Source of the DNA: FEN-1219 sp035644475
Lineage (GTDB): Bacteria; Pseudomonadota; Gammaproteobacteria; Steroidobacterales; Rariloculaceae
NCBI GenBank assembly: GCA_035644475.1
Contig: DASQOL010000018.1
Span: 1-64,000, forward strand
DNA: 64,000 nucleotides
Reading direction: 5' to 3'
Of this stretch, positions 17,556 through 26,851 are shown in pieces; position 1 is the first letter of the stretch, and each line of letters opens with the position of its first letter. A model generated the notes under the pieces. It did not search any database. It was given only the letters and a program-made list of their open reading frames with translations, and was not told the origin of the DNA. The position numbers and the translations under genes are program-made.

Positions 17556-18785
17556 ATGGCCGCCACCCTCTTGAGCGTCAACAACTACTACTACGCGCGC
17601 GGCGGCGCGGAGGTCGCGTTCTTCCGCCACAACGCGATGCTGCGCGGCGAAGGCTGGTCGATCGTGCCGTTCGCGATGAATCACGAGCGCAACGTCGGCG
17701 GCGTCAACGCCACGTTCGTCGACGAGATCGAGCTCGGCCGAGACGACGGTACGCTCACGAAGGCGCGCAAGGCGCTCAAGGCGGTGTATTCCTTCGAGTC
17801 GCGGCGCAAGGTCGCGCGGCTCATCGACAGCGCGTTACCCGACGTCTGCCACGCGCACAACGTCTATCACCACATCTCACCCTCGGTCTTGAGCCTGATC
17901 CGGCGGCGCGGGATCCCGCTGGTGATGACCCTGCACGACCTCAAGATCGCGTGCCCCGCTTACTCGATGCTCACGCACGACGGCATCTGCGAGCGGTGCC
18001 GGGATGGCCGCTTGTTCCAGGTCGTCACGAACCGCTGCATGAAAGGCAGCCTAGTCTTGAGCACCCTGATCATGGTCGAGAGCTATCTGCACCGCTACCT
18101 CGGCAGCTACGTGGCGAACGTCGACCGATTCCTCGTTCCGAGCAGGTTCTACTTGAGCAAGCTCCTCGAGTGGGGCTTCGATCCGGCACGCTTTACGTAC
18201 GTGCCGAACTTCGTCGACGCGTCGGCGGTGAAGCCGCGATTCGCACCCGGCACGCGGTTCCTCTACTTCGGACGGCTCTCGGCGGAAAAAGGCCTCGCGA
18301 CGCTGCTGTATGCGGCCGCGCGGGCGCGCGTCGGCGTCGACCTGGTCGGTGCCGGCCCGCAAGCCACAGAGCTAGAGAAGCTCGCCGCCAGCGCGGGAAC
18401 CGACGTGCGATTCCTGGGCTTTCTCTCCGGCGTCCCGCTCGACGCCGCGATCGGCGCCGCACGCGCCGTGGTCGTGCCGTCGGAGTGGTACGAGAACGCG
18501 CCGCTGTCGGTGCTCGAGGCGGCGGCGCTCGGCAAGCCGCTGATCGTCGCCCGCATCGGCGGGCTGCCGGAGCTCGTCGTCGACGGCGAGACCGGTTGGA
18601 TCTTCGAGTCGCGATCCGTGGACGCGCTCGCCGAGCGATTGCGCCGCGTCGCGGATCTGCCGGACTCCGCGGTCGAGGCCACGGGCCGCGCGGCGCGCGA
18701 CCGCGTGGCCGCGGAGTTCTCGCCGAGCCGCTATCGCGACGACATTCGCGGGGTCTATTCCCGTTTGGGGGTGGTATGGCCGTAA
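17556..18785 (+). CDS. GT4 glycosyltransferase (EPS)
   Basis: 409 residues from ATG 17556; GTG 17547 would overlap the upstream stop (GTGA) and add three residues. N-terminal NNYYYARGGAEVAFF loop, then CHAHNVYHHISPSVL. A CxxC-like cluster (ACPAYSMLTHDGICERCRDG...NRC) resembles the Cys-rich insertion of some GT4 enzymes and may bind a metal. The donor domain contains FLYFGRLSAEKGL and PSEWYENAPLSVLEAAALGKPLI. It works on the lipid-linked EPS intermediate. The stop overlaps the next start by 10 bases. Confidence 0.88.
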   Translation: MAATLLSVNNYYYARGGAEVAFFRHNAMLRGEGWSIVPFAMNHERNVGGVNATFVDEIELGRDDGTLTKARKALKAVYSFESRRKVARLIDSALPDVCHAHNVYHHISPSVLSLIRRRGIPLVMTLHDLKIACPAYSMLTHDGICERCRDGRLFQVVTNRCMKGSLVLSTLIMVESYLHRYLGSYVANVDRFLVPSRFYLSKLLEWGFDPARFTYVPNFVDASAVKPRFAPGTRFLYFGRLSAEKGLATLLYAAARARVGVDLVGAGPQATELEKLAASAGTDVRFLGFLSGVPLDAAIGAARAVVVPSEWYENAPLSVLEAAALGKPLIVARIGGLPELVVDGETGWIFESRSVDALAERLRRVADLPDSAVEATGRAARDRVAAEFSPSRYRDDIRGVYSRLGVVWP

Positions 18786-19954
18786 GCATCGACGAGATCG
18801 CCGTGGCGGCGGATCGCCCGCGGCCGCTCCGGATCATGGTCTTGGGCCTCCGCGGGATCGCGGTCCAAGGCGGCATCGAGTCGCACGCCCGTATGCTCTA
18901 CCCGTTGCTCGCCCGGCTCGGCTGCGAGATCGAGGTCGTGCAGCGCGGCCCGTACTTCCCGCGCGGCGGGCGTCGCCGGTATTGGCGCGGGATCAAGCTC
19001 ACGTATCTCTGGAGCCCCACCAAGCCGGTGCTCGAGACCGCAGTGCATACCTTGCTCGGCGTGCTGTACGCCGCCGTGCGCCGCCCCGACGTGCTGCATC
19101 TGCACGCCGTCGGCCCCGGCCTGCTCGCGCCGCTCGCGCGCCTCTTCGGGCTGCGCGTCGTGCTCACGCATCACGGCCCGGACTACGAGCGCGAGAAATG
19201 GGGCGCCTCCGCCAAGGTATTGCTGCGCGCCGGCGAGCGGCTCGGCGTGCGCTTCGCGCATCGCCCGATCGTCGTGTCGCCGACGCTGAGGGACGAGGTC
19301 GCGCGCCGCTACGGCGTGGGCGCGGAGCTCATTCCGAACGGCGCGCCGAAGGTGCTGCCCGCGGTCACGCGCCGCAGTCTCGAGCGTTTTGGCCTCGCGT
19401 CCGGCCGCTACGTGCTGTGCGTCGGGCGCCTCGATCCGGGCAAGCGCCAAGGGGACTTGATCGAAGCGTTTCGCGCGGCGCAGCTCTTAGGTTGGAAGCT
19501 CGTGATCGTGGGCGGCTTGAGCATCGGCGACCGCTACTGCGAGCGGATTCGCGCCTGTGCGGCGCTCGACCCGAACGTCGTGCTCACCGACTTCCAGGCC
19601 GGCGCGACCTTGCGCGAGCTCTACTCGCACGCCGGCCTGTTCGTGCTGCCGTCGGCGGTCGAGGGTCATCCGATCGTGCTGCTCGAGGCGGCGACCTACG
19701 GCGTGCCGATCCTCGCGAGCGCAATCGAAGCCAATCTGGCGCTGCCGCTGCCGCGCGACCGCTACTTCCGCGTCGGCGACACGCGCGGGCTCGCGACGCT
19801 GCTCAGGGCCGCGGTGTCCGAGCCGGGGGCCGAGCGCGAGCGCTGCGACAAGCTGCGCTCGCTGGTGCGCACGCGCTATTCGTGGCGACGCGCCGCGCAG
19901 CTCACTCGCGCCGTGTACGGAGACGCCGTCGGCGAGGCGCTCCCGCGTGGCTAG
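18776..19954 (+). CDS. GT4 glycosyltransferase (EPS)
   Basis: 392 residues from ATG 18776, which follows GGGGGTGGT. The N-terminus LGLRGIAVQGGIESHARMLY resembles enzymes that extend EPS or O-antigen chains. The middle reads VLHLHAVGPGLLAPLARL and LTHHGPDYEREKW. The donor domain has VLCVGRLDPGKRQGDLIEAF and PSAVEGHPIVLLEAATYGVP, the E-x7-E region. Cytoplasmic, acting on the growing repeat unit. The next gene starts inside its last codons (GTG 19947). Confidence 0.88.
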   Translation: MAVSIDEIAVAADRPRPLRIMVLGLRGIAVQGGIESHARMLYPLLARLGCEIEVVQRGPYFPRGGRRRYWRGIKLTYLWSPTKPVLETAVHTLLGVLYAAVRRPDVLHLHAVGPGLLAPLARLFGLRVVLTHHGPDYEREKWGASAKVLLRAGERLGVRFAHRPIVVSPTLRDEVARRYGVGAELIPNGAPKVLPAVTRRSLERFGLASGRYVLCVGRLDPGKRQGDLIEAFRAAQLLGWKLVIVGGLSIGDRYCERIRACAALDPNVVLTDFQAGATLRELYSHAGLFVLPSAVEGHPIVLLEAATYGVPILASAIEANLALPLPRDRYFRVGDTRGLATLLRAAVSEPGAERERCDKLRSLVRTRYSWRRAAQLTRAVYGDAVGEALPRG

Positions 19955-21692
19955 GGCGATCCTGGTCGTGCGGCGCCGAGCCGATGCAAGCGGCCGGCTC
20001 GAGGCGTACCTCGATGCGTTGAACCGCAACCTCGCGCCGGACAACATCGTGCCGCACGCACCCGCGTTCGTGCGAGCATCCGGCGTCGAGGCGGCGATCT
20101 TCAACCCGAACGGCGCCACGCGGCTCGAAGGCACGAGCGTCTGCATCGGCGCGCTGCTCGAGGAGGCCCCGCTCTGGCACGCCCCGGGCGCCCGCCTTCC
20201 CGACGGGACTTATGCGCTGTTGCGCGCGGACGCAAACCGGGTCGAGCTCGCGGCCGACGCGGCGGCGTCGCGGACCATCTGGTACGTGCTCACCGACGAA
20301 GAGCTCATCGCCTCCACGTCGCAACGCGCGATCGTCACGCTGCTCGGCTCCTTCGAGATGAATCGCGAGGCGCTTCCTTGGCTGCTTTCGTCCGGCACCC
20401 TCGGCCCGGCGGCGGGCTGGGACGCGAGGCTCGAGCAGGTCCGGCCCGGCGAGCGCGTGACGCTCGATCGCGGCCGCTGGCGGCTGTCGCGCAGCGGGCA
20501 ACCACCCGAGTTCCGCGCGGCAGCCGACCGCGACGAGGCCGCGCACCGCGCGCGGCTCGCGGAGATCGTCGAGGCCGTCTGCAAGCGCTTGACCTTCGAC
20601 TCCACGAAATGGACGCTGCCGCTCTCGGGCGGCGTCGACAGCCGCGCGCTCCTGTTCCACCTGCACAAGCGGCGCGGTCTCGAGACCATCACCTGGGGCA
20701 TGACGGGCACGCGCGAACAGGACGGCAACGACGCGCAGATCGCACGTACGCTCGCCGACGTGTTCGGCATCGGCAATCGGTTCTTCCCCACGGACCTCTC
20801 GAGCGAGCCGCGCGAGCGGCTGATCCAGCGTTTCCTCACGGCGGGCGAAGGCCGGGTCGCACGAATCTCGGGGTATCTCGACGGATTCCTGGTCTGGAAG
20901 ACGTTGTTCGACGAGGGCGCCGACGGCATCATCCGCGGCGACGAGGCGTTCGGCTCTGTCCTCGTGCGCAACGCCCGCGGCGTGCGCCACACGGCAAGCC
21001 TCACGCTGCTGTCCGATTTCTTCTCGCCGCACGAGCTGGCGGCGTTCGACCTGCCGGAGCAGCACGTGCCGCTGGAGCTCGAGCGCAAGCGCGAGGAGAG
21101 CCTCTCGACCTGGCGCGACCGGCTCTATCAGCAGTTCCGGGTCCCAGCCGTGCTCGCAGGGCTTACCGACCTGAAGGCCGCCTACGTCGAAGTCGCGAAC
21201 CCGCTGCTCGCCCGCGCAGTGCTCGACTGCGTGCGCGAGCTGCCGGACGGCCTGCGCACCGAGAAACGCCTGTGGCGCGACCTCGTGCGCTCATGGCTGC
21301 CGGACGTGCCCTTCGCGAGCCGGATCGCCGTGCCGTCGCTCGAGGAGGTGCTGACTGACCGCGCATTGCTGTCGCTGATGCTCGACGAGATGCGCGGTAG
21401 CGGCGCGAGCGACTTGTTCTCGCCGGCGCTACGCAACAAAGTCTGTGCGACGATCAATGCGGCGCTGCTCGCCAGCCGGGCGCCGCGGCGCCCGTCCACG
21501 CTCAAGCTCAGGCTGGCGCGGGCGATACCTCCGCGCCTCCGCGCGGCGGCGCGGACCTGGCTCAGCGTGAAGCCGTCACTCGACCCGCTCGCGTTCGCGT
21601 TTCGCTCGTTCCTTGCATCACGGATGAACGCCTTGCTCAAGCTCGACGCGGCCACGCCGCCGGCGGATATGCAGCGCGCGGTGAATCTTTAG
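19947..21692 (+). CDS. asparagine-synthetase-like protein without the glutaminase cysteine
   Basis: 581 residues from GTG 19947, overlapping the previous stop by 8 bases. Residues 180-450 carry an AsnB-type synthetase domain with the SGGVDSR pyrophosphate loop, so it should bind and activate a carboxylate with ATP. The N-terminal 170 residues resemble a class II amidotransferase domain in outline. However, the chain begins VARAILVVRR and lacks the N-terminal Cys needed for glutamine hydrolysis. Such proteins occur in polysaccharide and lasso-peptide clusters. Inference: it modifies an EPS sugar or uronic acid by amide formation with ammonia or an amine, or has a non-catalytic role. Confidence 0.82.
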   Translation: MARAILVVRRRADASGRLEAYLDALNRNLAPDNIVPHAPAFVRASGVEAAIFNPNGATRLEGTSVCIGALLEEAPLWHAPGARLPDGTYALLRADANRVELAADAAASRTIWYVLTDEELIASTSQRAIVTLLGSFEMNREALPWLLSSGTLGPAAGWDARLEQVRPGERVTLDRGRWRLSRSGQPPEFRAAADRDEAAHRARLAEIVEAVCKRLTFDSTKWTLPLSGGVDSRALLFHLHKRRGLETITWGMTGTREQDGNDAQIARTLADVFGIGNRFFPTDLSSEPRERLIQRFLTAGEGRVARISGYLDGFLVWKTLFDEGADGIIRGDEAFGSVLVRNARGVRHTASLTLLSDFFSPHELAAFDLPEQHVPLELERKREESLSTWRDRLYQQFRVPAVLAGLTDLKAAYVEVANPLLARAVLDCVRELPDGLRTEKRLWRDLVRSWLPDVPFASRIAVPSLEEVLTDRALLSLMLDEMRGSGASDLFSPALRNKVCATINAALLASRAPRRPSTLKLRLARAIPPRLRAAARTWLSVKPSLDPLAFAFRSFLASRMNALLKLDAATPPADMQRAVNL

Positions 21693-21731
21693 GACGCCGC
21701 TCTAGGAGACACCCTGAAAGAGCAAACGGAC

Positions 21732-23279
21732 ATGCTCCGCCATGGGCGCGGTCTTCTCACCGTGAACGCGCTCGTGCTCGGCGCGCTCGCGATCGGGTTC
21801 TTGAACAACGTCATCATCGCGGCGATCTTCGGCCTCACGCGCCGCGTCGACGCCTTCTTCGCGGCCTCGATGCTGCCGAGCCTGTTCATGGCGCTGTGTG
21901 TCGACTACTTGGGCAAGAATTTCCTGCCGGTGCTCGCTGCGGCGAAGCACGAGAGCGACGAGAGCGCCTCGACGCTCACGTCTAGCGTCGTGACGATCGT
22001 CGGCCTCCTGGCCGCAGGAACGGCAGTGCTGCTCCCGCTCTTCGGCAGCCGGTTGTTCGACCTGCTGCTGCCGGGCTTCGACACGAGCGAGACGAAGCTC
22101 GTGAGCCGCTATTTCGCGATCATGGCGCCGGCGATCGTGTTCATGGCCGTCAACACGTTCCACGAGTACGTCTGGCAGTACGAGGGGCGCTTCGTCTACG
22201 TCTCGGCGAGCCGGCTCGCGCTGCCCGCGGCGAACCTTGCGGGCATGCTGGTGCTCGCGCCGTTCGTCGGGGAGTACTGCTTGCCGCTCGGCTTCCTCGT
22301 GGGGCATGTCGTGGTCTTCTTCATGTTGATCAGGCGGGCGCCGTACCGCTACCGGCTGAGCATCGCGATGCGGCCGGGCCTCGAGCGGCGGGTCTTCGCG
22401 AACTCCGCGATCGTGATGAGCACCGGCCTCGTCGCGCGAACGAAGTCGATCATCATGAATTATCTCGGCTCGACGCTCGGCGGCGGCGCGATCGCGGCGC
22501 TGGCGCTCGCCACCAAGCTCACGGAGCCGCTCGAGCGCAGCGCGTTCTCCGGGCTGCGCATGGTGATGTTCAACCACACCGCGCGCCTGTTCGTGGAGCG
22601 CAACGAGCGCGCGCTCGGCCAGGTCTACGCGCTGGGGTTGAGCGTGAGCTTCCTGCTGCTCGCGCCGCTGCTCTGGTGGGTCGCGCTGAACGGCGACGAG
22701 ATCGTGCGGGCGTTTTTCCTGCGTGGCGAGTTCACGCCGCAGATGGCGGGTCTGGTGGCGGGCGCACTCGTGGCCCTGATCCCCTCGGTGCTGTTGCTCG
22801 GCTTGAATCAGCTCCTGTCGAACGCGTTCTATGCGATGAACCAGGTGAAGGTTCCGGCGATCGTGATGCCGTTCGGCACTGTGGTGTACGTCGGCGCAGC
22901 GGTGCCGCTCGGCGCGCTGCTCGGCACGCAGGGGCTGGCGCTCGCCACGACCGTGACCGCGGCCCTCACCTTCGTCGCGATGTTCGTGTGCCTCGCGCGC
23001 GTGCTGCACGAGCTGCACCCCGTGCAGACGGCGCTGCGCCTGCTTTGGTACACGCTGCTCGGCGGCGCCGTGATGATCGTCGCCACCGAGTTCGTGAGGG
23101 CGCTCGGCGGGCCGCGGTTCGTCGTCGCCGCGGCGAGCCTGCCGCTCGGTGCGGCGCTCTACTCGGCCGTGCTCGCGCTACTCGGCGACAAGACCTTCCG
23201 GCTGTTGTTCCGGTTCGCGCGCGGCGTCCTGCGCGAGACGGCCTCGAACGGGGCGGCTCGCGCGGCGCCGCGTCAGTAG
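21732..23279 (+). CDS. MurJ/Wzx-like lipid-linked oligosaccharide flippase
   Basis: 515 residues with about 13-14 hydrophobic segments along the whole chain, the pattern of the MviN/MurJ and polysaccharide-transporter group of the MOP superfamily. Motifs include GLTRRVDAFFAASMLPSLFMA near the N-terminus and LGLNQLLSNAFYAMNQVKVP in the second half, both MurJ-like. In this operon it most likely moves the undecaprenyl-linked EPS repeat unit across the inner membrane. A second MurJ for peptidoglycan would be expected elsewhere in the genome. The start is uncertain, with no strong ribosome site before ATG 21732. Confidence 0.85.
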   Translation: MLRHGRGLLTVNALVLGALAIGFLNNVIIAAIFGLTRRVDAFFAASMLPSLFMALCVDYLGKNFLPVLAAAKHESDESASTLTSSVVTIVGLLAAGTAVLLPLFGSRLFDLLLPGFDTSETKLVSRYFAIMAPAIVFMAVNTFHEYVWQYEGRFVYVSASRLALPAANLAGMLVLAPFVGEYCLPLGFLVGHVVVFFMLIRRAPYRYRLSIAMRPGLERRVFANSAIVMSTGLVARTKSIIMNYLGSTLGGGAIAALALATKLTEPLERSAFSGLRMVMFNHTARLFVERNERALGQVYALGLSVSFLLLAPLLWWVALNGDEIVRAFFLRGEFTPQMAGLVAGALVALIPSVLLLGLNQLLSNAFYAMNQVKVPAIVMPFGTVVYVGAAVPLGALLGTQGLALATTVTAALTFVAMFVCLARVLHELHPVQTALRLLWYTLLGGAVMIVATEFVRALGGPRFVVAAASLPLGAALYSAVLALLGDKTFRLLFRFARGVLRETASNGAARAAPRQ

Positions 23280-23328
23280 CCGAGGCGGCGCCGCGGCGAG
23301 CAGGGATGGCGGAAGTGCCGATGAGAGG

Positions 23329-24216
23329 TCAGCGAGTGCCGTAGTAATACGGCGCCACTTCTACAGACGACCGGTTGAGCACGGCGCCGACGACGTTGAC
23401 GTTCTGCAGGAGCTCGCGGATCGCCACCAGGTCCGTGCGCTTCGTGGTGCCCTGCGCGAGCACGATGAGCAAGGCGTCGAGCATCGGGGAGAACGCGAGC
23501 ACGTCGTCGCCCGCGAACACCGGCGGCAAGTCGAACACCGCGATCCGCCCTTCGCCCTGTTTCACCTCGTCGACGAGCTCGGCGACTTGCGGCGACGACA
23601 GGATCTCCGACGAGTTCGAGAAGGACCGCTCGTTCACGATCACGCCGAGGCGGTCGAGCCCCGGACGCACGGCGACCTTCTCGAGCGGTACTCCTCCCCG
23701 GAGGTGGTCGCCGATGCCGTGCTTCGGCGCGATACCGAGGTGGCGGTGGATCGAGGGCTTGCGCAGGTCCATGTCGACGAGCACGACGGAGGTGCCCGAC
23801 TGCCGCGCCAGATTGATGCTCAGGTTGATCGCGGTCAGCGACTTGCCCTCGTCGGGACAAGTGCCCGTGACGCCGAGCGTCTTCCAGCCGTTGCGCCGCA
23901 TCCGCTGTAGAACTCGCGTGCGCAGCACCTTGTAAGCCGCGCTGGCGCCGGAGTTATCGTCGACCACGATGCGGTTCCATTCGAGCACCGTCGGATCGAG
24001 CTTGACGCTCGGCAAGCGCTGCACGTCGAGCCACGGAGGCGCCGCCTGCGGACGGTCGATGACCACCGCCTCGCCGCCCGCGACCACGCCTGCGACGCCG
24101 TCCGCGCCACCCGCGACCACGCCGGCCAGCACGTCGGCCGCCGCGGCGGAATCCACGGAGCGCAAGGACGCCGCTCCGGCGCGCGCTCGCGCGAGTCCCT
24201 TCTCGATATTCGACAT
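23329..24216 (-). CDS. bacterial tyrosine kinase-type ATPase (EPS chain control)
   Basis: 295 residues from ATG 24216 with AGGAG 8 bases upstream. Walker A GTCPDEGKSLTAINLS, Walker A-prime VVLVDMDLRKPS and Walker B IAVFDLPP define a BY-kinase/MinD-like ATPase. A short C-terminal tyrosine run (APYYYGTR) provides the autophosphorylation cluster. It lacks membrane segments and is encoded separately from its activator, the Wzz-like protein just upstream (10 bases away), as in CapA/CapB pairs. The first 80 residues are Ala/Gly/Val-rich and disordered. Likely role: phosphorylation-driven assembly cycle of the EPS polymerase complex at the inner membrane. Confidence 0.88.
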   Translation of the reverse strand: MSNIEKGLARARAGAASLRSVDSAAAADVLAGVVAGGADGVAGVVAGGEAVVIDRPQAAPPWLDVQRLPSVKLDPTVLEWNRIVVDDNSGASAAYKVLRTRVLQRMRRNGWKTLGVTGTCPDEGKSLTAINLSINLARQSGTSVVLVDMDLRKPSIHRHLGIAPKHGIGDHLRGGVPLEKVAVRPGLDRLGVIVNERSFSNSSEILSSPQVAELVDEVKQGEGRIAVFDLPPVFAGDDVLAFSPMLDALLIVLAQGTTKRTDLVAIRELLQNVNVVGAVLNRSSVEVAPYYYGTR

Positions 24217-24226
24217 CTCGCAACTC

Positions 24227-25948
24227 CTATGCGGGTGTGATGATCAGCGCCAGGACGGAGCACGCCCATAGGCACACGGCGAGCGCCGCGAACGCGCGGC
24301 GGCGCGCGCGGCGCCGCATGTCGAGCGGGTTCGCTACGTAGGGGATTGCCACGAGCGGCGGGATCTCGAGGAACGCGGTAACGTCGCTCGGGCTGCGCAC
24401 GGTCACGTCGGACCGCTCGGCGAGCGCCACACCGCCGGCGCCGAGCCCCATCGCGATCGCGAGCGTGAGCAGGAGCACCGCGATGCGGTTCGGCTTCGCC
24501 GGCGTCGACGCCACCGCGGGCTGCTCGAGCACCGTGAAGCGCTCGCCCTTGCTGTCCTCCTCGAGGTTGAGTGCCATCTCGGCCTCGTGCAGCTTGGTCT
24601 GCGTCTCGTTGTACTGGGTGACGAGCTGGTCGTAGCCGCGCTGCAGGGCCGTGTACTCGCGCTCTACCTCGGGCGACGTCGTCAGGCGGTTCTGGAGGTC
24701 GGCGACGCGCGCGCGCACCTGCTCGCGCCGCTGGAGCGCCGCGGCGAGGTCCGATTGCACGCCCTTGAGCTGCGAGTCGCGCTGGATGTAAGCCGGGTTG
24801 TCGGGCTCGAACGTGGCACGCCGGGTGATGCGCGGCGTCGAGGCCAGCGCATCCTTCAATCCCGCGACGGTTTTTTCGAGCCGGCGCACGTCGGGATGGT
24901 CCTCGGAATAGCGGTCGCGCGCCGCCGTGAGCTCGTCCTCGCGCGCCGCGAGCTCCGACTGCAGCGTCGCGCGATCGAAGGCCGGCAAGCCCGTGCTCTG
25001 GGCGAGCTGCTCGAGCTCGCGCCGCACTTTGAGCACGTCGGGGTGGTCGGGACTGTAGCTCGCCGACAGCTGCATGTACTGGCGCTGCAGTGCCTTCATG
25101 CGATCGGTCGGGCTCAGGATCGGGGAGCCCTGGTCGCTCAAGACGGTGGCTTGCGGGCTCAGCAACGCGAGCTCCGAGGTATAGAGCTGCTGACGCTCGC
25201 GCAAGCCGCGAATCTCCTGCTCCACGGCGTCGAGGTCGCGCTCCGCGCGGTCCACCATCTGCAGGTTGCTGTTCGCGAGCTCCGGCAAGTTGCCGGCGTT
25301 GTCGCTCTTGAACTGCGCGAGTCGCATCTCGCGCTCCGCGATCTCACCCTCGAGCCGCTGCACCTCGGCGGCGAGGAACTGCGCGGTCTCGGCCGCTTGC
25401 TCGCGCCGCGCCTCCTGATTCTCGTGCAGGTACAGCTCCACTAGATCGTCCGCGACGTCGCGCGCCACTACGGGGGACGGATCGCGGAACGACACCGAGA
25501 ACGCCAGAGCGCCGGCGGGCTTCGAGGTGCCCATGATGCTCTCGAGTATCTCCGGATCCTCCGCGCTGAGATGGAGATGATCGGGGCTGCGGAAGGCCTG
25601 GCGCGCCTCCACCGGCGTCGCCGCGAGCTCGGGATAGAGGTGATTGTCGTCGATGATCTTCTGGACGTTTTCCTTGGTGAGCACGCGCTGCGTGATGATC
25701 CGCACGCGCTCCTCGGGGAAGTTCGGCACCGTCGAGCGCACGACCTTGTCCGAGACGTCGGGCACCTCCGCGAGCATCACGCCCCTCGATTCGTATTGCG
25801 GCGGCAGCCGATAGGCGATCGCGACGCCGACCAGCACGACGACCGCGACGACGCCGAAGAACAAGTTGCCGCGCCGCTTCAAGACTCCCAGATAGTCGGT
25901 GACCGCGGGATCGGCGGCCCCCCGGGCCGGGGCGGATTGATCTGTCAT
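24227..25948 (-). CDS. Wzz/GumC-like polysaccharide co-polymerase
   Basis: 573 residues. One membrane segment near residues 30-50 (GNLFFGVVAVVVLVGVAIAY) and two hydrophobic segments near the C-terminus bracket a long periplasmic region. That region is rich in heptads and Glu/Arg/Gln (about 180-460), so strongly coiled-coil. The RPNRIAVLLLTLAIAMGLG motif before the C-terminal membrane helix is the typical Pro-rich Wzz signature (here KPNR). It has no kinase domain, matching the separate kinase gene downstream. Controls EPS chain length and links the inner-membrane machinery to the outer-membrane export protein. Confidence 0.9.
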   Translation of the reverse strand: MTDQSAPARGAADPAVTDYLGVLKRRGNLFFGVVAVVVLVGVAIAYRLPPQYESRGVMLAEVPDVSDKVVRSTVPNFPEERVRIITQRVLTKENVQKIIDDNHLYPELAATPVEARQAFRSPDHLHLSAEDPEILESIMGTSKPAGALAFSVSFRDPSPVVARDVADDLVELYLHENQEARREQAAETAQFLAAEVQRLEGEIAEREMRLAQFKSDNAGNLPELANSNLQMVDRAERDLDAVEQEIRGLRERQQLYTSELALLSPQATVLSDQGSPILSPTDRMKALQRQYMQLSASYSPDHPDVLKVRRELEQLAQSTGLPAFDRATLQSELAAREDELTAARDRYSEDHPDVRRLEKTVAGLKDALASTPRITRRATFEPDNPAYIQRDSQLKGVQSDLAAALQRREQVRARVADLQNRLTTSPEVEREYTALQRGYDQLVTQYNETQTKLHEAEMALNLEEDSKGERFTVLEQPAVASTPAKPNRIAVLLLTLAIAMGLGAGGVALAERSDVTVRSPSDVTAFLEIPPLVAIPYVANPLDMRRRARRRAFAALAVCLWACSVLALIITPA

Positions 25949-25990
25949 AACTCTGTCGTTCTCCTCGATTCTCGAAACTGCTGCGGCACC

Positions 25991-26584
25991 TTACGGAACG
26001 ACGACCACGTCGCCGCTACGCAAGAGGATGTTCTGATCGAGCTGCTTGCCGCGCGTCACGTCGGAGAAGTTGAACGGCAGGCGGCGCTGCGCGCCAGCCT
26101 CGCGCCGCAGCACGAAGATGTCGTTCGGCGACGCGAACGCCGTGGTGCCGCCCGCGAGCGACAGCGCCTGCATCACGTCGATGCGCGGATTCACGACGAA
26201 CTCACCCGGGCGATTCACCTGGCCGATCACGTAGACCTTGTTGCCGCGGATCTCCTGCACCGCCACCGTCACGAACGCATCCGGGATGAGCTTGCCGAGG
26301 CGCTGAGTGAGCTCGAGCCGCAGCTCCTCGACCGTCTTGCCGATCGCGCTCACGTCGCCCGCCAGCGGAAACGAGAAGCCGCCGTCCGGGCGCACCAGCA
26401 CCTGCTGGCTCAGGTCGGCCTCCTTCCAGACGGACACTTGCAGCACGTCGCCGGGTTGCACCTCGTAGCGCGCCGTCGTGTTGTCCGCGGCCGGCGCCCG
26501 CGGCGGATCCGCCGCTTGGGCTCGAAACGTCGCCGCGCAGAGCAGCGCGAAGCCGAATAAGGCCGCGCGAACTTGTGATCTCAT
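25991..26584 (-). CDS. Wza-like outer-membrane polysaccharide export protein
   Basis: 197 residues from ATG 26584, which has GGGAGG 4 bases upstream; the ATG at 26596 overlaps that ribosome site. A signal peptide (about residues 1-25, ending FRAQA-AD) is followed by the polysaccharide export motif YEVQPGDVLQVSVWKE and an SLBB-like domain (VYVIGQVNRPGEFVVNPRIDVMQALSLAGG). It has no lipobox Cys and is shorter than Wza, like many single-SLBB exporters. Expected to form or gate the periplasmic/outer-membrane conduit. First gene of the export operon behind the sigma-54 site at 26653-26668. Confidence 0.9.
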   Translation of the reverse strand: MRSQVRAALFGFALLCAATFRAQAADPPRAPAADNTTARYEVQPGDVLQVSVWKEADLSQQVLVRPDGGFSFPLAGDVSAIGKTVEELRLELTQRLGKLIPDAFVTVAVQEIRGNKVYVIGQVNRPGEFVVNPRIDVMQALSLAGGTTAFASPNDIFVLRREAGAQRRLPFNFSDVTRGKQLDQNILLRSGDVVVVP

Positions 26585-26652
26585 GTGTCCTCCCATTCCT
26601 TTGCCGGGCCGGAATTGCCGGCTTTTTCATCTGCGACCCCCTGGCGATGGAA

Positions 26653-26668
26653 AGCAATATCCATGCCA
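26653..26668 (-). promoter_or_regulatory. sigma-54 promoter of the EPS export operon
   Basis: The minus strand reads TGGCATGGATATTGCT. Predicted +1 near 26642, 58 bases before ATG 26584. It faces away from a nearly identical site at 26788-26803. Confidence 0.78.
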
Positions 26669-26787
26669 CGGGTCGCGCGTGTGTCGCGATAAGCCCACAC
26701 CCCTCGAGGCCCGCACGCTTGCCGAGAATCAAGGCGTTGCTGTCAACGGATGAACTTTGCGTTGCAGCGTTTCTCACGGGGAATGCG

Positions 26788-26803
26788 TGGTATGGATATT
26801 GCA
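26788..26803 (+). promoter_or_regulatory. sigma-54 promoter of the pseudokinase gene
   Basis: TGGTATGGATATTGCA differs from the divergent site at 26653-26668 at only two bases. Predicted +1 near 26814, which rules out translation starts before that point. Confidence 0.7.
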
Positions 26804-26851
26804 CTTCCCACGACGCATGGCAGGGAGACGCGGTACGTCGCGGGAGGTTGC

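Noticed and set aside
21732..23279. Calling the flippase the peptidoglycan MurJ
   Set aside because: Its place as last gene of the EPS operon, without cell-wall genes, favours a Wzx-type role.
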